DNA of 10,184 bases. Origin: Phycisphaerales bacterium (GTDB lineage Bacteria > Planctomycetota > Phycisphaerae > Sedimentisphaerales > Anaerohalosphaeraceae). Position 1 is the stretch's first letter. Every line of letters starts with the position of its first letter. Shown in pieces: positions 6,114 through 10,184 of this stretch. The translations under genes were made by a program, and so were the position numbers. The notes below the pieces were generated by a model. The model saw nothing but the letters and a program-made list of their open reading frames with translations, ran no database searches and was not told the origin of the DNA. The stretch lies in assembly GCA_011053245.1 (NCBI GenBank), contig DRGS01000186.1:1-10184 (forward strand), read 5' to 3'.

Positions 6114-6122
6114 GATTCTACT
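6106..6122. promoter_or_regulatory. Perfect 17-bp palindrome over the -10: candidate Fur-family operator
   Basis: AGTAGAATGATTCTACT has 8-base arms that are exact reverse complements around one central base. It contains the AATnATT core and the 7-1-7 layout known for Fur, PerR and Zur boxes. It covers the -10 hexamer and likely start point of the peptidase gene, where a bound repressor would block transcription. The regulator itself is not in the window. Confidence 0.6.
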
Positions 6123-6176
6123 TGTGTACATTTACCGATAACGTACGAGAAACTTTGAAATAGGAGAAAAGGAAAA

Positions 6177-7553
6177 ATGGCTAAGAAATTAATGTATCTT
6201 GCAGTAATCAGTCTTTTGTTGGGTGTAGTGAGTCAAAATGTTGTCTGGGCGGCCAGAGGTGCGAACCATAAGGCGTTTCAGGAGCGTCCCATCAAACTCG
6301 GTACCAGCGGCGGAAATATCAATGATTATGGCCCGGATTATTGTTGCAGTGGAACTCTGGGCGCATTGGTGCAGGACGGTGCCGGCGTCAAGTATATCCT
6401 TGGTAATAATCATGTCATGGCCCGCGCAAATGCGGCGATTCTTGGAGAGGCTATCAACCAGCCTGGACAGGTCGATCAGGATTGCGGCCAGACTGGAGCG
6501 GTGGCTGACCTTAGCGATTTTGTGGAAATCCTGTTTGATGCTAATTCGATTAACATTGTAGATGCCGCTATTGCAGAGATACGTTTAGGGGCCTGTAAAG
6601 ATAACGATGATAATTCTGTCGACTGCGTGGATACAAGCGGCAGTATTCTTGGTATCGGGCAGATAAGCTCAAATACGGTATCCGCCGTTTTGAATAAAGA
6701 GGTGCAAAAAAGCGGAAGAACGACCGGGCTTACGTTCGGAAGCATCTCTGATGTTGATGTCAGCGTGGTTGTTAGCTATTCGGACGAATGCGGAGGCTCG
6801 GCAACTAAGGTTGCCCACTTCGTTAACCAGTTTCTCGTCAGGCCGGGCAAGTTTAGCAGCGGTGGCGATTCGAGTTCCCTCATTGTAGAAGCTGATGGCG
6901 TCGATCCCAACGATGGTTTGCCCCGCGCGATAGGGTTGCTGTTTGCTGGAAGTAGACGCTACACCATTGCCAACCCCATAGAAGTTGTTCTTAGCCAGTT
7001 AGGCGTAACTATGGTTGGCGGGACCGCACCCGCCCCCGAACCCGATCCTGAACCCGAACCCGGGGCCGGCACAATATCCGGCACAGTAACAGTAAAGGAC
7101 AGCATTGATAATTTTATCGAGGGTGTCAAGATCAGAGTTGACAGCGGCCAGTCCGGGAAAACAGATGCAGCCGGTAACTATACCGTCACAGGTGTTCCTG
7201 CTGGGGTGCATTCTGCAAAGGCTTCGGCTAAGGGTTTCGAGACACTGACAATAACCGGAATAAATGTAGTTAAAGCGGTTACAACAAAAGGAATCAACTT
7301 CGCGCTTTCGACGCGTGCGAAAGGCCGAAAAGGCGCTATTGAGATCGCCGGTAAGGTAAAGGCCCGCCACGGGAAGAAACTTTTTGAGATCCCCGGCGTT
7401 GTAGGACATGGTATCGGATTGTCTAAAAATGGACGACCTGTTATCCATGTTTATCTTGAAGATGACCTGCCTCAAGCACGTGCACGAATTCCGGCAAAGC
7501 TTGATGGCGTTTCCGTACGAGTGTTGGTGACCGGCTCATTCGAAGCATTCTAA
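6177..7553 (+). CDS. Exported trypsin-like serine peptidase with carboxypeptidase-regulatory-like domain
   Basis: This 458-residue protein has a signal peptide at about residues 1-25 (cleavage near VWA/AR). The core, about 33-280, is a chymotrypsin-fold peptidase of the type with a PIKLGTSGGN start and a CCSGTLGALV strand. The apparent catalytic triad is His79 (LGNNHVMA), Asp129 (NIVDAAIAEI) and Ser232 (SGGDSSSLIV). SGRTTGLTFGSI (179-190) is another landmark of this group. A Pro/Glu linker (APAPEPDPEPEPG, 284-296) leads to a carboxypeptidase-regulatory-like beta-sandwich at about 299-378. The last part, about 402-458 (FEIPGVVGHGIGLSKNGRPV ... LDGVSVRVLVTGSFEAF), resembles a small domain that in related proteins usually precedes the peptidase. 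The oxyanion region reads GDSSS, not GDSGG, so activity is probable but not certain. It probably acts outside the cytoplasm. Its promoter is overlapped by a palindromic operator candidate. Confidence 0.82.
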   Translation: MAKKLMYLAVISLLLGVVSQNVVWAARGANHKAFQERPIKLGTSGGNINDYGPDYCCSGTLGALVQDGAGVKYILGNNHVMARANAAILGEAINQPGQVDQDCGQTGAVADLSDFVEILFDANSINIVDAAIAEIRLGACKDNDDNSVDCVDTSGSILGIGQISSNTVSAVLNKEVQKSGRTTGLTFGSISDVDVSVVVSYSDECGGSATKVAHFVNQFLVRPGKFSSGGDSSSLIVEADGVDPNDGLPRAIGLLFAGSRRYTIANPIEVVLSQLGVTMVGGTAPAPEPDPEPEPGAGTISGTVTVKDSIDNFIEGVKIRVDSGQSGKTDAAGNYTVTGVPAGVHSAKASAKGFETLTITGINVVKAVTTKGINFALSTRAKGRKGAIEIAGKVKARHGKKLFEIPGVVGHGIGLSKNGRPVIHVYLEDDLPQARARIPAKLDGVSVRVLVTGSFEAF

Positions 7554-7588
7554 GGGTTCAACGCCGCGTGTGTGTGCTGTTTACGATC

Positions 7589-8383
7589 TTATAAGCATGG
7601 TACATAAGTGCCGGCTTGCTTTGTGTCCGGGGATCGCTGCTGTTTGTTTAACTTTTCGATAAGGTCGGGAAGCTGGGCGATGGTATCGATTTTATGTGTG
7701 CCTTCTGGTACTTTTTTGCCCTCGTTGGTGTAAGCTTTTTTTAGCACGGGTGTCATACCGGCACGAACAGCACCTTTAACGTCTTTGTCGATCCTGTCGC
7801 CTATGTACATGATATTGCGTGGATCGACTTCGATCCGTTTTGCTCCTTCGAGGAATATTCTTTTGTCCGGTTTGCGGAAATCGAATTGATATGAATACAG
7901 GCGCATTGGAAAGAAGCCCAGCAGGCCCTCCTCTTCGAGGTGTCTGTCCAGGGCGTGGCCATTTACGAAGGTATTGGAAATGATGCCCAGTTTAAGTCCC
8001 ATCGCTTTTAGTTTTTCGAGCGTACCAGCGACATCGGCTTCCAATGTTGTTTTTTGTCTTAGCGGGAGGTACCACAGCCAGTTGATCTCCTGCCACTGCT
8101 CGACAGGGAGATCAAATCCCCTTTTGTCGCCGTACTTCTTCAATAACAGAAGCGAATCGAAATCTTTGCCGGTTATATTTGATATGAGGTGGTTGAATCT
8201 GAGCCCGAAAAGATTTACAAGTCCGTATGCGAGCATTCTGGCGACTGGCTGTTGACATTCTTCAAGAAAGGCGTGCGAGCCGCGTGCGGCATCTTTAAAA
8301 AGCTCGCTGGATTTTATCCTGCCGAAGTTGAGAATAGTATCACCCAAGTCAAACAGAACGGCCTTTATTTTCTCACTTGCCAA
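7589..8383 (-). CDS. HAD-superfamily hydrolase (HAD-IA-like), TTG start
   Basis: This 264-residue protein carries all four HAD motifs: motif I FDLGDT (nucleophile Asp12), motif II ISNT (Ser136), motif III RKPDK (Lys171) and motif IV GDRIDKD (Asp196, Asp201). A helical cap lies at about 25-105. Position +2 from the nucleophile, normally the general acid Asp in DxDxT, is Gly14, with Asp15 next to it; this DLGDT form is common in uncharacterised members. The likely reaction is phosphate-ester hydrolysis in the cytoplasm; the substrate cannot be told. The start is TTG at 8383: an in-frame stop lies at 8390-8392, no ATG or GTG is available early in the frame, and AGGA (8394-8397) is ten bases upstream. 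It begins 12 bases after the stop of the DRE-TIM enzyme gene, so the two form an operon. Confidence 0.85.
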   Translation of the reverse strand: MASEKIKAVLFDLGDTILNFGRIKSSELFKDAARGSHAFLEECQQPVARMLAYGLVNLFGLRFNHLISNITGKDFDSLLLLKKYGDKRGFDLPVEQWQEINWLWYLPLRQKTTLEADVAGTLEKLKAMGLKLGIISNTFVNGHALDRHLEEEGLLGFFPMRLYSYQFDFRKPDKRIFLEGAKRIEVDPRNIMYIGDRIDKDVKGAVRAGMTPVLKKAYTNEGKKVPEGTHKIDTIAQLPDLIEKLNKQQRSPDTKQAGTYVPCL

Positions 8384-8395
8384 ATTCAGTTAATC

Positions 8396-9730
8396 CTATC
8401 TAAGGGGCGGCAGATTTTTACCGAAAGCTTCGGCGATCCATGCGGTCATCTCTTCGTCGGATACTGCTGAGACGCGGTCGCTTGCATACTCTGCGTCAAT
8501 CTTGTCCTTGATCGTAATAATACGAGGGTCATGCTTGGGTATTTCGATATCATGTTTTGCTTCGATATAATGCTTGATACCTGCGGCACCTGTTTTGTCG
8601 GTGATCGCCACCCCGACCGGGCGATTGAGCAGTTTCTCCGTATCGAAGCAATTGTATATTTCCTCGTTTTTCAGCAGTCCGTCGGCGTGAATACCGGCTC
8701 GCGTTACGTTGAATCCCTTTCCGACGAGCGGGTAATCTCCGGGCAGTGTGAAACCCAGATCCTTTTCGGCGTACCTTGCAAGTTCGGTAATGGCGGCGTA
8801 ATTGACGCGGTCGTCGGTTCCTTTGATCTGGGCGTGTTCTACTACCATTGCCTCTAACGGCGGATTGCCCGTTCGCTCACCTACACCGAATATTGAGCAG
8901 TTGGCGGCGCAGCAACCGTAAAGCCATGCGGTGGCGGCATCAACCTGCACCTTATGGAAATCATTATGTCCGTGCCATTCGAGCCATTCGCCGGGTACGC
9001 CTGCTTCAAGGAGGCCTTGTATCAGCTTTGGTATGCTCCTTGGCAGTTCTACGCCTGGAAACGATACTCCGAAACCCAATGTGTCGCAGAGTCGTATCTT
9101 TACCCTTGAACTGTAAGCCTTTGCTAATTTCATAAGCTCGGCTACGAAAGGTAGTATGAATCCTTCGAAGTCGGCACGGGTAACGTCTTCGAGGTGACAT
9201 CGCGGAATAATGTTATTATCCAGTGCGGACTTGACAACGTCGAGATATCCGTTCATTGCCTGTGACCGCGTCTTGCGAAGTTTCAGGAAAATATGGTAGT
9301 CACTTGCCGATGTCAGTATGCCGGTTTCGGCGAGTTCCATTTGTTTTACAAGTTTAAAGTCGGAAGCTACCGCTCTGATCCAGCCGGTGACCTGTGGGAA
9401 TTCGTAATTTCTGGCTTTGCATAGCTCGACCGCTTCTCGATCCCTATCGGAATAGAGGAAGAACTCGGATTGCCTGATGAGGCCGGTTCCGCCGTCAATC
9501 TCGTGCAGAAAATCAAATATTCTCAGTATCTGCTTCGGGGTGTACGGGGGCCGTGCCTGCTGACCGTCCCTGAAAGTCGTGTCCGTTATCCAGATCTTCT
9601 CGGGTATATTCAACGGTACGATCTGATTGTCAAACTCTACTTTCGGGAACTCCGTATAAGGAAAAATTTCCCGGTAAAGGTTCGGTCTGTCTACGTCATC
9701 TAATTTTATTTTCTTTTTGGCCATATTCAT
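8396..9730 (-). CDS. DRE-TIM condensing enzyme, isopropylmalate/citramalate/homocitrate/Re-citrate synthase family
   Basis: This 444-residue protein is of the HMGL-like metal-dependent aldol-condensation family, which joins acetyl-CoA to a 2-oxoacid. Visible features are the catalytic metal-binding motif DTTFRDGQQ (50-58, with Arg54 and Asp55), LEWHGHND (250-257, with His253 and His255 as metal ligands) and GVGERTGNPPLEAM (282-295), the conserved active-site loop. It lacks the roughly 120-residue LeuA regulatory domain that gives leucine inhibition. The N-terminal 45 residues are an extension before the barrel. The distinct DTTFRDGQQARPPYT text and overall length resemble a subgroup distant from classical LeuA. 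Si-face-independent (Re-) citrate synthase, which belongs to this family, is a live alternative. The ATG at 9730 has no clear Shine-Dalgarno sequence; a second ATG at 9724 is also possible. A HAD hydrolase gene follows in the same operon. The family is secure, the substrate is not. Confidence 0.8.
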   Translation of the reverse strand: MNMAKKKIKLDDVDRPNLYREIFPYTEFPKVEFDNQIVPLNIPEKIWITDTTFRDGQQARPPYTPKQILRIFDFLHEIDGGTGLIRQSEFFLYSDRDREAVELCKARNYEFPQVTGWIRAVASDFKLVKQMELAETGILTSASDYHIFLKLRKTRSQAMNGYLDVVKSALDNNIIPRCHLEDVTRADFEGFILPFVAELMKLAKAYSSRVKIRLCDTLGFGVSFPGVELPRSIPKLIQGLLEAGVPGEWLEWHGHNDFHKVQVDAATAWLYGCCAANCSIFGVGERTGNPPLEAMVVEHAQIKGTDDRVNYAAITELARYAEKDLGFTLPGDYPLVGKGFNVTRAGIHADGLLKNEEIYNCFDTEKLLNRPVGVAITDKTGAAGIKHYIEAKHDIEIPKHDPRIITIKDKIDAEYASDRVSAVSDEEMTAWIAEAFGKNLPPLR

Positions 9731-9796
9731 AAGTGCTTTTCAAATTTAAACAGTAAAAAGACTAATTCGCTCTTGTGGCTCTTTTGGCCCTCTATG

Positions 9797-9818
9797 GGTT
9801 ATGGTTAAGACCATATCC
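9797..9818. promoter_or_regulatory. Inverted repeat upstream of the condensing enzyme
   Basis: TATGGT (9800-9805) and ACCATA (9810-9815) are exact reverse complements around TAAG; after a T/T mismatch two more G-C pairs extend each arm. It lies about 70 bases before the start codon and could be an operator or an RNA stem. Confidence 0.4.
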
Positions 9819-9902
9819 AAATTCACGCTGTCTTTTTGTTAACATGCTTTTTTACAGGTACTTACGGTCAATTTCTTTCCGTGCGAGTCATCGTTGTTTA
9901 CC

Positions 9903-9927
9903 TTGATTTTCGGTTAAAACCAATCAA
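9903..9927. other. Nested inverted repeat TTGAT...GGTTaaAACC...ATCAA
   Basis: TTGAT (9903-9907) pairs with ATCAA (9923-9927), and inside it GGTT (9912-9915) pairs with AACC (9918-9921). The inner word GGTTAAAACC is close to GGTTAAGACC at 9803-9812, so the two dyads share a core 109 bases apart. Confidence 0.4.
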
Positions 9928-9979
9928 CTCAGCACCATTTAACGGGCAACCAAATCGGCCCCCACAGCTACGTTAACAC

Positions 9980-10008
9980 ATTGTATTCGAGATTCGGGAA
10001 AATGTAAA
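9980..10008 (-). promoter_or_regulatory. Promoter for the condensing enzyme / HAD operon
   Basis: On the minus strand TTTACA (10008-10003) and TACAAT (9985-9980) are spaced by exactly 17 bases, each a 5-of-6 match. The expected start is near 9973, about 240 bases before the ATG at 9730. Confidence 0.65.
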
Positions 10009-10091
10009 GATGTTTTTCTAAGAATACACGCATAAGACAATCTTGAATACCGGCTTTGAAAACTCTGGTCATGATCGATATTTTCAGTGGA

Positions 10092-10184
10092 TCATGCGCT
10101 CCGGTCAACTGCCTGGGCAACTCGTTTTATCCTTGCCATCAACTCGACCAGCGCATCGGGTGTTATGGATTGGGCGCCATCGGA
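10092..10184 (-). CDS. 3-deoxy-7-phosphoheptulonate (DAHP) synthase, C-terminal end (partial)
   Basis: Thirty codons and a TGA (10094-10092) run in from the right edge on the minus strand. The text SDGAQSITPDALVELMARIK matches the well-conserved C-terminus of type I-beta DAHP synthases (SDGPQSL-x-P-x-x-F-x-x-LM), the first enzyme of the shikimate pathway, which condenses phosphoenolpyruvate with erythrose 4-phosphate. Only the last strand and helix of the barrel are present, so no catalytic residue can be checked. The stop lies 361 bases from the next gene on the same strand, which has its own promoter. Confidence 0.75.
   Translation of the reverse strand, partial: SDGAQSITPDALVELMARIKRVAQAVDRSA

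Larger units (their letters stand above)
9731..10091 (-). other. 361-base gene-free region with promoter and possible long leader
   Basis: The region lies between the DAHP synthase end and the condensing enzyme. I see one good minus-strand promoter (9980-10008), two inverted repeats (9797-9818 and 9903-9927) and only trivial open frames, such as a 7-codon frame with AAGG upstream near 9893-9870. No T-run terminator was found for the upstream gene. If the promoter is used, the condensing-enzyme message has a leader of about 240 nt. Confidence 0.5.

Noticed and set aside
9797..9927. Leucine-type attenuator or T-box upstream of the condensing enzyme
   Set aside because: No leader peptide with a run of Leu/Val codons, no T-box-like core and no terminator hairpin with U-run were visible.
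1..10184. CRISPR array, tRNA/rRNA, insertion sequence or phage genes
   Set aside because: No spaced direct repeats of CRISPR type, no cloverleaf-like or rRNA sequence, and no transposase, integrase or phage structural motifs were seen on either strand.

Overview
This window most likely comes from a planctomycete of the class Phycisphaerae (Sedimentisphaerales-like). That is an inference from protein style, not a database match. The signs are a dockerin-like C-terminus of the D-x-N-x-D-G / FA-x-x-W type at the left edge, large secreted beta-helix proteins with a 'choice-of-anchor Q'-like motif, a PilX-like membrane-anchored protein, and an intergenic region made of A/C-rich short repeats. Base composition is moderate and codon use looks even across the genes.

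Layout. (1) 1-129: the last 42 codons of a large secreted protein ending in a dockerin-like module. (2) 130-662: 533 bases without a credible gene. It starts with a perfect consensus promoter (TTGACA-17-TATAAT) and then holds a repeat-rich, A/C-biased stretch with four exact copies of a 10-mer. (3) 663-2211: lipB and lipA overlapping by 14 bases, which together make protein-bound lipoate from octanoyl-ACP. (4) 2368-5399: two secreted or surface proteins 41 bases apart. One is a PilX/GspK-like N-anchored protein with a beta-helix-like body. The other is a Sec-exported right-handed beta-helix protein with a striking 16-residue His/Cys/Lys/Asp repeat tail. A strong, probably bidirectional terminator follows. 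(5) 5478-5936 (minus): a rubrerythrin-type ferritin-like diiron protein. (6) 6177-7553 (plus): a divergently transcribed, exported trypsin-like serine peptidase whose promoter is overlapped by a perfect 8-1-8 palindrome resembling a Fur/PerR/Zur-family box. (7) 10184-7589 (minus): the C-terminal end of a DAHP synthase, a 361-base gap with a good promoter and a possible leader of about 240 nt, a DRE-TIM condensing enzyme (2-isopropylmalate / citramalate / homocitrate / Re-citrate synthase family), and a HAD hydrolase 12 bases downstream that starts with TTG.

How the genes fit together. lipB-lipA is a self-contained cofactor module. The 2368-5399 pair looks like an exported surface-structure unit. 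The rubrerythrin/peptidase divergent region may be controlled by a metal- or peroxide-sensing Fur-family regulator. The right-hand minus-strand genes deal with acyl-CoA/2-oxoacid condensation and aromatic amino-acid entry.

Nothing here is a phage, CRISPR or transposase system. The least ordinary signals are the His/Cys repeat tail, the palindrome on the peptidase promoter, the peptidase's domain order, and the consensus promoter firing into a non-coding repeat region.
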